Part shown: one piece after another, positions 1-7,432 of the stretch
How the letters are laid out: each line of letters opens with the position of its first letter
How positions within the stretch are numbered: position 1 is the first letter of the stretch
Assembly: GCF_041355105.1 (NCBI RefSeq)
Contig: NZ_JBFUPK010000001.1
Span: forward strand, 62,001 to 126,000
DNA from: Terriglobus sp. RCC_193
GTDB taxonomy: Bacteria > Acidobacteriota > Terriglobia > Terriglobales > Acidobacteriaceae
Reading direction: 5' to 3'
DNA: 64,000 nt
Position numbers and translations under genes: made by a program
Notes under the pieces: generated by a model
The model's database searches: none
Told to the model about the DNA's origin: nothing
What the model saw: only the letters and a program-made list of their open reading frames with translations

Positions 1-1
1 G

Positions 2-991
2 GAGACAGGCGGCCTCGACCCCACCGTAGTGGTGGGCGGTCGCGTGGACATGTTCGGTTCCAACGCGCGTCCCGGCCAGTCGCAGTACCTCGTCGCAGAA
101 GCCGATGAGAGCGACCGCAGCTTCCTCAAACTCTCGCCCATCCTCGCCGTTGTCACAAACCTTGATCGCGAACACATGGAAAACTATCGCGACATGGACG
201 ACGTGGAGCAGTGCTTCGTCGACTTCATGAACAAGGTCCCGTTCTACGGAGCCACCACCGCCTGCATTGACGACCCGCTCCTGCGCGCCATCCTTCCGCG
301 CGTCACCAAGCGTGTCATGACTTACGGCGAAAGCCCCGAAGCAGACTTCCAGCTCGTCATGCTGCCCGCCGAAGCGGAAAGCTACTCCACCTTTGAAGTG
401 AACGCACGCGGCATCGTGCTCGGCCCGTTCAAGCTGCATGTGCCCGGCAAACACAACGTCCTGAACGCAACGGCTGCCGTTGCCATTGGTGTGGAACTCG
501 GTGTACCGCCAAAGCAGATCGCCGCAGGCTTATCGCGTTTTCGCGGCGTTGATCGCCGTTTCCAGACCAAAGGCGAAGCCCGCGGCGTCACCGTCATTGA
601 CGACTACGGTCACCACCCCACCGAAATTCGTGCCACGCTGCAGGCCGCGCGCGACGTAGGCTATCGTCGCGTCCATGTCCTCTTCCAGCCGCATCGTTAT
701 ACGCGCACACGCGATCTCTTTGAAGATTTCATTCTCGCCTTCAAGAATGCGGATCGCGTGGAAGTAGTGGACATCTACGCCGCCAGCGAACAGCCCATCG
801 AAGGCGTCTCTTCCGGTGCTCTCGTCCGCGCCATGCGCAACGCAGGCATCGACGCCAACTACGCACCCAGCCTCGAAGCCGGCGCACAACGCGTCGCAGA
901 AGCTGCTGCCAAGGGCGAAGCCATTCTCACACTCGGCGCAGGCAGCATCTCGCAGGCAGGCCCCATGATCCTGGAAGCACTGCGCAAATAG
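2..991 (+). CDS. murC: UDP-N-acetylmuramate--L-alanine ligase, 5' end outside window
   Basis: MurC adds L-alanine to UDP-MurNAc in an ATP-dependent cytoplasmic step of peptidoglycan precursor synthesis. The frame is open from base 2, so the N-terminal part, including the ATP-binding GTHGKT loop, lies outside the window and about 329 C-terminal residues remain. Visible family marks are the central-domain stretch EADESDRSF, the C-terminal signature DDYGHHPTEI and FQPHRYTRT. The gene ends in GAGSI..AGPMILEALRK, a normal MurC tail. The next segment downstream is a repeat array rather than another division or cell-wall gene, so if this is the end of a division and cell-wall (dcw) cluster, the cluster stops here. 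The identification is firm. Confidence 0.95.
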   Translation, partial: ETGGLDPTVVVGGRVDMFGSNARPGQSQYLVAEADESDRSFLKLSPILAVVTNLDREHMENYRDMDDVEQCFVDFMNKVPFYGATTACIDDPLLRAILPRVTKRVMTYGESPEADFQLVMLPAEAESYSTFEVNARGIVLGPFKLHVPGKHNVLNATAAVAIGVELGVPPKQIAAGLSRFRGVDRRFQTKGEARGVTVIDDYGHHPTEIRATLQAARDVGYRRVHVLFQPHRYTRTRDLFEDFILAFKNADRVEVVDIYAASEQPIEGVSSGALVRAMRNAGIDANYAPSLEAGAQRVAEAAAKGEAILTLGAGSISQAGPMILEALRK

Positions 992-1023
992 CTGGGAACT
1001 GCTATTCCCCATGAACTTCTATT

Positions 1024-1556
1024 CTCCATGGAAGCCGTCATTCTGAGCAAAGCGAAGAATCCCGACGAACTCTCATCCTGCCAAAGCCCTCACAAGCTTC
1101 CAGCCACAAACCAAAACCAGCTTCGCAAAGGCGAAGCTCCTACGGTCGAAGACCGTCATCCAACAAGCTCATACGGTTCGAAAGGCCGTCATTCTGAGCG
1201 CAGCGAAGAATCCCAACGCATTTCCCCCGGCAACAAGCTCAATCCCTTCCAGCCATAAACCCAAAACCAGCTTCGCAAAGGCGAAGCTCGTACGGTCGAA
1301 GACCGTCATCCTGAACGCAGCGAAGCGAAGCTGAAGGACCTGCATTCCCCTCAACCCACTACAACGCACCAGAAAAACCCAACACACCAGTAGCCACGAA
1401 ACCGGGTGCCCCAGGTTCGCGAAGTTAACCTGGGTATTCGTGCAAAGCACGAACCAGCGAAGCTCCATCGCGCCAAGGGGGCGACTTCTTTGAAGGGGCA
1501 GGGCTTCAGCCCTGCCGTTTAACCCGAACCGAGAAAGCGGCTTCAGCCGCTGAGGG
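1024..1556. repeat. Mosaic of intergenic hairpin repeats upstream of GH92 gene
   Basis: The gap between murC and the GH92 gene has no credible gene. It is built from short modules that recur elsewhere in the window: a CATTCTGAGC..GAAGAATCCC module (from 1030 and 1189), AGCTTCGC-AAAG-GCGAAGCT hairpins (near 1119 and 1269), ACGGTC..GACCGT hairpins (near 1142 and 1291), a CATCCTGAACG..GGACCTGCATT module (1308-1350), a CCCAGGTT..AACCTGGG hairpin (near 1409), and two hairpins with TTCA loops at 1497-1516 and 1536-1551. The part from 1301 to 1556 recurs almost unchanged at 3868-4123. Confidence 0.85.
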
Positions 1557-1577
1557 GATGCAGGGTAAAGTGTTGCC

Positions 1578-3836
1578 ATGCTCCGCAAGGTCCTTTCGCT
1601 CGCTCTCTGTGCCGTCACACTTTCTGCCGCCGCTCAAAAACACACACTCGCCGACGACGTAAACCCGCTCGTAGGCACCTCCGCAGAAGGCAATACCTTC
1701 CCCGGAGTGGGCGTGCCCTACGGCATGACGTCATGGACACCCGCGATCACGCGGACAGAGAAAAAGGGCACCGTGGCCTACCTGTACGACGCGCCACGAC
1801 TCTACGGCATCCGTGCCACACACTTCCTCTCCGGCTCCGCAGTGCAGGACTACGGCAGCTTCCAATTCCTCGCAGGCACCGGCAGTTTCCCCACGGACGC
1901 ATCGCAGCGAGCCTCCCGCTTTCCACATACCGACGAACACACCTCACCCTATCGCTATGACGTTTCCTTGCCTGATCTGCACGTCAAAGCCAGCGTGACG
2001 GCGCTCTCGCACAGCGGCCTGCTGTCGTTTACGTTCCAGCAGTCCGGCCCCGCATGGCTTCAGGTGGAAAACCTCGCCCCCGGCGGCGACGCTATCCTCA
2101 CAGTCGACGCCGCACACCGCGAAATCACCGGCATCAATCCCGTACGACGTTTCTATCGCGGCACCGGCAAATCAGCAGGCTTCGCAGGCTACGTCGTCAT
2201 CCGTTTCGACCACGACTTCACCACAGGCACATCGTGGAAGGCCAGCAACGCCGCCGAAGCGGGCGCACCCGGCTCCGAGCAGGCAGTGCAAGCTGCAATC
2301 CACATCGGTGCCGATTTTCAACCCGCTGGAACCGCCATCACCTTCAACGTGAAGCAGGGTGAAACGGTGCGCGCACGTATCGGCACCTCATTCGTCTCCA
2401 TCGACGAAGCCAGAAAGAATCTCGCAGCAGAAATCCCCACGTTTGACGCAGCCACAACCGAAGCAAAATCGCACGCCACATGGGACCGTGCGCTGGGCAA
2501 GATTGAAATCAACGGACCCGAAGCCGACCGCCGTGTCTTTTACACCGCCATGTACCACGCGATCCTGGTGCCGCGCACCTTCAGCGACGTAAGCGGCACC
2601 AGGCCAAAATTCGCGGTCGGTGGAACAGTGCAGGGCAGCGGCGACTACTACGAAGATTTCTCCGCCTGGGACACCTTCCGCGCGCTCCATCCGCTGCTCA
2701 CCATCATTGACCCTGACCGCGACGCCGCCATGGTCCGCTCGCTCATCCTTAAAGGTGAAGAGGGCGGCTTCCTGCCCATCTTCCCCATGTGGAACAGCTA
2801 CACCTCCGCCATGGTCGGCGACCATGCCGCCGTCATCATCGCTGACGCCTACCTGAAGGGCATCCGCGGCTTCGACATCAACCGCGCCTACCCGCTCATG
2901 CGCCGCAACGCCTTTGAGCAGCCGAAGACCATCGAGGAATACAAGGACGGCAAAGGCCGCCGCGCTCTCGACGACTACCTGAAACTCGGCTACGTCCCGC
3001 TGGAAAACAAGGTCCTCGACGCCTTCCACCAGCAGGAGCAGGTCTCACGCACACTCGAATACGCCTATGACGATTTCGTCGTAGCGCAGGTCGCAAAGTC
3101 ACTCGGCAAAACAGAAGACGCAGCCACGCTGATGAAGCGTGCACAGAACTACCGCAACATCATCGACCCGCAAACCGGCTTCGCCCGAGGCCGCCACGCC
3201 GACGGCACATGGGACTCGCCCTTCGACCCCGCAAAGCCCTACAAGTACATCACCGAAGGCCTGCCCTTCCAGTACACCTTCTTCGTGCCTCAGGACATCC
3301 CGGGCCTCATCCAGTTAGAGGGCGGCAACACAGGCTTCACCAGGAAGCTCGACGAACTCTTCGCACGCAAGCTCTACGACCACGGCAACGAACCCTCGCA
3401 CGCCATCACCTACCTCTACGACTACGCAGGCGAAGCTTGGAAGACACAGCAGGAGGTCGCCGTCACGCGCAAGAACTGGTATCAGGATCGCCCGGATGGC
3501 CTCGCTGGCAACGACGACGCAGGCCAGATGTCCGCGTGGTACCTCCTCAGCGCACTCGGCTTCTACCCCGTAACGCCCGGCATCACCGCCTACGAAATCG
3601 GCACGCCCTTACTGCCCGACGCAAAGATCCATCTCACCAACGGCAAAACCTTCCACATCCACGCCGAAGGCGTCAGCCCGCAAAACATCTACATCCAGTC
3701 CGCCACGTTGAACGGCAAACCACTCAACAACTTCTGGATCAAACACAGCGACATCATCAACGGCGGCGAACTCACCTTCAAAATGGGCCTACAACCCAAC
3801 AAACAATGGCCGTCAGAATCGAAGCTGCCGCAATAA
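1578..3836 (+). CDS. Secreted GH92 family alpha-mannosidase
   Basis: A predicted calcium-dependent exo-alpha-mannosidase of glycoside hydrolase family 92, which trims alpha-linked mannose from glycans outside the cytoplasm. The 752-residue length is usual for the family. Residues 1-19 form a signal peptide ending ..LSAAAQ. Family stretches include VNPLVGTSAEGNTFPGVGVP near the N-terminus, GEEGGFLPIFPMWNSYTSAM followed by VGDH (from about residue 393), and GNDDAGQMSAWYLLSALGF (about residue 644). The ATG at 1578 is chosen because it begins the signal peptide. The gene stands alone between two copies of a ~256 bp direct repeat, with no sugar regulator or transporter beside it. The linkage preference (often alpha-1,2) cannot be read from sequence. 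Confidence 0.93.
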   Translation: MLRKVLSLALCAVTLSAAAQKHTLADDVNPLVGTSAEGNTFPGVGVPYGMTSWTPAITRTEKKGTVAYLYDAPRLYGIRATHFLSGSAVQDYGSFQFLAGTGSFPTDASQRASRFPHTDEHTSPYRYDVSLPDLHVKASVTALSHSGLLSFTFQQSGPAWLQVENLAPGGDAILTVDAAHREITGINPVRRFYRGTGKSAGFAGYVVIRFDHDFTTGTSWKASNAAEAGAPGSEQAVQAAIHIGADFQPAGTAITFNVKQGETVRARIGTSFVSIDEARKNLAAEIPTFDAATTEAKSHATWDRALGKIEINGPEADRRVFYTAMYHAILVPRTFSDVSGTRPKFAVGGTVQGSGDYYEDFSAWDTFRALHPLLTIIDPDRDAAMVRSLILKGEEGGFLPIFPMWNSYTSAMVGDHAAVIIADAYLKGIRGFDINRAYPLMRRNAFEQPKTIEEYKDGKGRRALDDYLKLGYVPLENKVLDAFHQQEQVSRTLEYAYDDFVVAQVAKSLGKTEDAATLMKRAQNYRNIIDPQTGFARGRHADGTWDSPFDPAKPYKYITEGLPFQYTFFVPQDIPGLIQLEGGNTGFTRKLDELFARKLYDHGNEPSHAITYLYDYAGEAWKTQQEVAVTRKNWYQDRPDGLAGNDDAGQMSAWYLLSALGFYPVTPGITAYEIGTPLLPDAKIHLTNGKTFHIHAEGVSPQNIYIQSATLNGKPLNNFWIKHSDIINGGELTFKMGLQPNKQWPSESKLPQ

Positions 3837-3867
3837 CCAAAGGAACTGCGTTGCTCCAACAGTCAAC

Positions 3868-4123
3868 GACCGTCATCCTGAACGCAGCGAAGCGGAGCTG
3901 AAGGACCTGCATTCCTCCACACCCTCTACAACGCGTCAGGAAAGCAAAACGCATCAATAGCCACGAAACCGGGTGCCCCAGGTTCGCGAAGCTAACCTGG
4001 GTATTCGTGCAAAGCACGAACCAGCGAAGCTCCATCGTGCCAAGGGCGCGACTTCTTTGAAGGGGCAGGGCTTCAGCCCTGCCGTAAAGCCCCATCAAGA
4101 AAAGCGGCTTCAGCCGCTGAGGG
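3868..4123 (+). repeat. Second copy of ~256 bp composite repeat
   Basis: This segment repeats 1301-1556 in the same orientation and with the same length, differing mainly in the AT-rich linkers. Shared blocks are the CATCCTGAACGCAGCGAAGC start, the CCCAGGTT/AACCTGGG hairpin, CGTGCAAAGCACG, the GGCAGGGC-TTCA-GCCCTGCC hairpin (4064-4083) and the AGCGGC-TTCA-GCCGCT hairpin (4103-4118). With the first copy it encloses the GH92 gene exactly. The rest of the 3837-4194 gap has no gene. Confidence 0.88.
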
Positions 4124-4194
4124 AATCTTTCCACAACTCCACCCTTGACCCCACCCAAAACAACGCCTAAGCTCACCTCAGAAAAGGCGAATAA

Positions 4195-5409
4195 ATGGCG
4201 AATGCGGCGAACCTCTTTCCCATCCTCGATCAACCCCGCGTCAACGGCCTCGGGCGCATGGCGCTCGAAAGCGAACACCTTGACGCGGGCCACGACGTCG
4301 ACTTCCGCACACTCGCCGTCCGCTCCATCCTGAACAAGTCCGTCTCCAAACGCATGCACTGGATGGCGTGGTCCATCAACCCTTACCGCGGCTGCGAATT
4401 CGGCTGCCGCTACTGCTACGCCCGCTACACCCACGAGTTCCTCGCGCCAGCCGCCACCGAACCCATCCGAGGCACACTTGCCGCCGACGCGGAGTCCGCC
4501 ATAAGATCGTCATCCCGACCGGACCCTGAGCGTGTCGAAGGGGTAGCGGAGGGACCTGCACTCCTCCCGCACCACGAGAATGCGTCAGGCAATCCCCAGG
4601 AGATCAACCTCCGCGACCCCGAAGCCTTCGAGCGCCGCATCTTCGCCAAGCAAAACGCCGCATGGCTTCTCGAGCAGGACCTCCGTCGCATGGCAAAACA
4701 ACGCAAGCTCCACGAAGAGATCGCGCTCGGCACCGCCACCGACCCCTGGCAGCCCATCGAGCGCCGCATGAAGATCACGCGCAGCCTTCTCGAAGTCCTC
4801 GCGCGGCATGAAGGATTGAAGATCGGCATGATCACCAAATCCTCCCTCATCCAGCGCGACCTCGACCTGCTCCAGCAGATCAACGAACGCAGCACACTGG
4901 TCGTGCACATCACCATCACCACGCCCGACGCGGAACTCGCACGCAAGCTCGAACCCCGTGCCCCACGGCCCGATCTGCGTTTTGAAACCGTGCGTAAACT
5001 GCGCGAAGCAGGCATCCGCACCGGCATCCTCAACTGTCCCCTGTTACCCGGCATCACGGACACAGCGGAAGCCATCGACCGCATGGCCGCGCTCGCCAGG
5101 AGCGTCAACGCCAGCTTCCTCGGGGCCAATCCACTCTTCCTCAAATCCTGCTCACGCCCCACGTACTTCGAGTTCATCCGTGAACACTTCCCGCATCTGC
5201 AGGCGCTCTACATGGAACGTTTTCGCGACATGGACTTCGCCTCTCGCCCCTACCGCGAACGTCTTCGGGCGCTGGTCAAAGCAAGCTGTATCCGCCACAA
5301 AGTAGGCGAACGTCACATGGACAGCCTGCTCAACGGAGAAGACCGCAACGAAAAGAAGCCCTCACGCTCTGCAACCTTCGCAGAAGCGCAAGGGCGTCTC
5401 TTCGCTTGA
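4195..5409 (+). CDS. Radical SAM protein of the SplB-like/PA0069 type
   Basis: A radical S-adenosylmethionine protein. The cluster-binding CxxxCxxC motif is in GCEFGCRYCYAR (Cys67, Cys71, Cys74), followed by ..YTHEF as in the SplB-like (spore photoproduct lyase-related) PA0069 family, whose substrate is unknown. Later family stretches are DPEAFERRIFAKQNA, ALGTATDPWQPIERRMKITR and VHITITTPD. The 404-residue chain is longer than expected between YTHEF and DPEAF. Residues of about 105-127 are encoded by a repeat element (4508-4575) that keeps the frame open and gives a low-complexity segment, RPDPERVEGVAEGP. The downstream domain continues normally, so the protein is probably made with an extra surface loop. 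The gene is monocistronic. Confidence 0.88.
   Translation: MANAANLFPILDQPRVNGLGRMALESEHLDAGHDVDFRTLAVRSILNKSVSKRMHWMAWSINPYRGCEFGCRYCYARYTHEFLAPAATEPIRGTLAADAESAIRSSSRPDPERVEGVAEGPALLPHHENASGNPQEINLRDPEAFERRIFAKQNAAWLLEQDLRRMAKQRKLHEEIALGTATDPWQPIERRMKITRSLLEVLARHEGLKIGMITKSSLIQRDLDLLQQINERSTLVVHITITTPDAELARKLEPRAPRPDLRFETVRKLREAGIRTGILNCPLLPGITDTAEAIDRMAALARSVNASFLGANPLFLKSCSRPTYFEFIREHFPHLQALYMERFRDMDFASRPYRERLRALVKASCIRHKVGERHMDSLLNGEDRNEKKPSRSATFAEAQGRLFA
4508..4575 (+). repeat. Intergenic-type repeat element inside the radical SAM gene
   Basis: The stretch starts CGTCATCCCGACCGGACCC, carries GAGCGTGTCGAAGG and ends GGAGGGACCTGCA. It matches the CATCCTGAGCG..GAAGGACCTGC module that fills the gaps at 1308, 3872, 11122, 13146, 20184 and 22700. 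Here it lies within an open reading frame, about 35 codons after the iron-sulfur motif. Confidence 0.7.
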
Positions 5410-5434
5410 GAAACAGGATAGTTAAGAAACGAAA

Positions 5435-6277
5435 CTAACGAGTCACGATCACCGCTTCCGGCCGTGACGCATACTCCGCCCATGAACCGTCATACAAACT
5501 CAGCTTCTCAGCACCGGCCAACTCCAGCGCCAGCGAAACCACTGCCGCCGTCACACCGGACCCGCATGAAGTCGTGCAGGGCTGCGAAAGATCAACACCC
5601 TTCGCCCCAAAATACTCCCGTAGCTCCTCCGGTGATTTCATCTTTCCATCCGCAGCCAGTTCCATAAACGGAGCATTCACCGCACCCGGCATATGCCCGG
5701 AAGAAAGCCCAGCACGCGGCTCCGGCGCTGTGCCATCAAACCGCCCCTTCGCTCTTGCATCCAGAATCTGTTCCCCACGTGCAATCTTCCCCTGCAACTC
5801 CGCAAACGTCGTCATCACGCCTGGCTTCAATTCCGCCGCAAACGACGCGCGCTCCCGTGTCACCTCGCCACTTTCCAGCGGCAACCCCGCAGCCTTCCAC
5901 GCAGCCAGACCACCATCCAGCAGATGCACATCCTTCGCGCCAAAGCTGCGCAGCATCCATACCGCACGCGGGGCAGAGAACACACCCACCTGCTCATAGA
6001 CCACGATGGTGTCATCCTTCCCAATGCCCAGCGCTTCCATGCTCGCGCCAAAACTCTCCGCGGCAGGCAGCGTATGCGGCAGACCGGACGAGTGGTCACT
6101 CAGGTCATCAATCGAAAAGAAAACAGCACCCGGCAGATGTTCTGCCACATAGCGCCCGCGCGTATCCACCGCAGGCGTCACACCCACCGGAGGCATCGTC
6201 GCATCCACCAGGACCAGCTTCCTGTCGCCCAGCCGATCCGCCACCCACTGCGTACTCACAATCAGGTTCATAGGCAT
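5435..6277 (-). CDS. Sulfurtransferase with two rhodanese domains
   Basis: A two-domain rhodanese-fold enzyme of 280 residues that moves sulfane sulfur from thiosulfate or 3-mercaptopyruvate to an acceptor such as cyanide or a thiol. The N-terminal domain (about 1-130) is structural and lacks the catalytic cysteine. The C-terminal domain has the active-site loop CGSGVTA with Cys238. This loop is typical of mercaptopyruvate sulfurtransferase (SseA type) rather than the CRKGVTA loop of thiosulfate sulfurtransferase, so the first activity is favoured. No signal peptide is visible, so it is probably cytoplasmic. Two ATGs lie two codons apart (6277 and 6271) and either may be used. It converges with the radical SAM gene. 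Confidence 0.9.
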   Translation of the reverse strand: MPMNLIVSTQWVADRLGDRKLVLVDATMPPVGVTPAVDTRGRYVAEHLPGAVFFSIDDLSDHSSGLPHTLPAAESFGASMEALGIGKDDTIVVYEQVGVFSAPRAVWMLRSFGAKDVHLLDGGLAAWKAAGLPLESGEVTRERASFAAELKPGVMTTFAELQGKIARGEQILDARAKGRFDGTAPEPRAGLSSGHMPGAVNAPFMELAADGKMKSPEELREYFGAKGVDLSQPCTTSCGSGVTAAVVSLALELAGAEKLSLYDGSWAEYASRPEAVIVTR

Positions 6278-6340
6278 TCAGGGTAGCAGCCAGGCGGGTT
6301 GACCTTCAGCGGTAATCGGAGTCTCATAGAAGACAGGAAC

Positions 6341-6703
6341 ATGGTGCGGCGTCGATTCACAACACGCGCATTCTGGCTGATGCTGGCAGTGGCTGGCCTC
6401 TTCAGCATGTTCACGGTCCAATCCACCTACACGCTGAAGTTCAACCACATCCCCGGCAGGCTGAATGCCCGTGCCGGCGGCACTGCGGCATCTCTGGCGC
6501 AGCGTGAACGTGTGGAGAAGGTCGCTGCTGATCTGGCGCAGGCTGAGGAATCGCCTGTCATGGACCTCAGCGTTGCCGTACTGGCTCCCGAACCAGGTAC
6601 CATGCCGGTTCAACAGCGCGCAGTATCTGTATTACCTGCATCGCCGGGTCTGTGGCCGCCACCACTACTCTTCCGACCACCGCCAGCACTCTCCGTCGCC
6701 TGA
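6341..6703 (+). CDS. Small single-pass membrane protein, unknown
   Basis: A 120-residue protein of unknown function. I place the start at ATG 6341, which follows AGACAGGA and begins a basic N-terminus (MVRRRF) leading into one hydrophobic segment of about residues 11-25 (FWLMLAVAGLFSMFT). The rest is Ala/Pro-rich and ends in LLFRPPPALSVA. It lies 66 bp upstream of an ECF sigma factor in the same direction, so the two may be co-transcribed. I see no zinc-binding anti-sigma motif such as HxxxCxxC, so an anti-sigma role is not supported. It is divergent from the sulfurtransferase. Confidence 0.55.
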   Translation: MVRRRFTTRAFWLMLAVAGLFSMFTVQSTYTLKFNHIPGRLNARAGGTAASLAQRERVEKVAADLAQAEESPVMDLSVAVLAPEPGTMPVQQRAVSVLPASPGLWPPPLLFRPPPALSVA

Positions 6704-6769
6704 AGCCCTCGCGCAGCGCTTGCCTGCGCGCAGTTCCTTCTCGTCTGGCACCCAACGGAGAGCTTCGTC

Positions 6770-7369
6770 ATGACATCTGCCTGCCTCACTTCCTCTCAGC
6801 GTCAGCAGCTTCTGCTGCAACTCGTTGTGGATCATCGCAACTATTTCCTGCGCATCGCCTATCGAATCCTGCATAACGAGCACGACGCGGAAGACACCCT
6901 GCAGAACGCCTTTTATTCCGCATGGAAAGCCCTCGATGGCTTCCGTGAAGATGCCCAGTGGAAGACCTGGTTTACCAGCATCGTCATCAACAAATCCCTG
7001 GCCCTCCTGCGTTCGCAAAAGGTGCGCCTCGCCGCATCCATTGACGAGGACCCTCTGCTGCTCTCGGAGTTTGAAATGCAACGCGCCGACCACATGGAAA
7101 CACCGGAGCGCACACTCCTCCGCAACGAAGACCACAGCATCCTGCTCCTGCGCATGGAGCGTTTACCGGCGGGAACCCAGGCGGTCCTGCGTATGCGCTA
7201 CTTCGAAGAGCTCTCCGTCGAAACTATCGCAGCCCGTCGCGGAGCCACGCCCCGCAGCGTGGAAGGCCACCTGATGCGTGGCAAGAAGCTCCTTCGCCGC
7301 GACGCCCATAAAGTGCCGCGAGCCTTACTGCGCCCCGCAACACGCGCATTTGCGGTCACGGCAGCGTAA
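6770..7369 (+). CDS. ECF-type RNA polymerase sigma factor
   Basis: A 199-residue alternative sigma factor that should direct RNA polymerase to a specific promoter set. Region 2 is recognisable in DAEDTLQNAFYSAWKALDGF and WKTWFTSIVINKSL (residues about 25-85). Region 4 is in LPAGTQAVLRMRYFEELSVE followed by a helix-turn-helix around RGATPRSVEGHLMRGKKLLR (about 130-185). ATG 6770 follows ACGGAGAGCTTCGTC. No recognisable anti-sigma gene is adjacent. The neighbour upstream is a small membrane protein and the neighbour downstream is leuS, 63 bp away. What triggers this sigma factor cannot be read from the sequence. Confidence 0.9.
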   Translation: MTSACLTSSQRQQLLLQLVVDHRNYFLRIAYRILHNEHDAEDTLQNAFYSAWKALDGFREDAQWKTWFTSIVINKSLALLRSQKVRLAASIDEDPLLLSEFEMQRADHMETPERTLLRNEDHSILLLRMERLPAGTQAVLRMRYFEELSVETIAARRGATPRSVEGHLMRGKKLLRRDAHKVPRALLRPATRAFAVTAA

Positions 7370-7432
7370 ATCGCACATGCCGCGCCGGTCTTGATTCATC
7401 CAGATACCGGCGCGGCCTACAATAAAAGGTGC

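Noticed and set aside
1028-1258. Short protein frames across the repeat arrays (also near 3973-4170 and 22456-22728)
   Set aside because: They are translations of the repeat modules and have no ribosome site or family resemblance.
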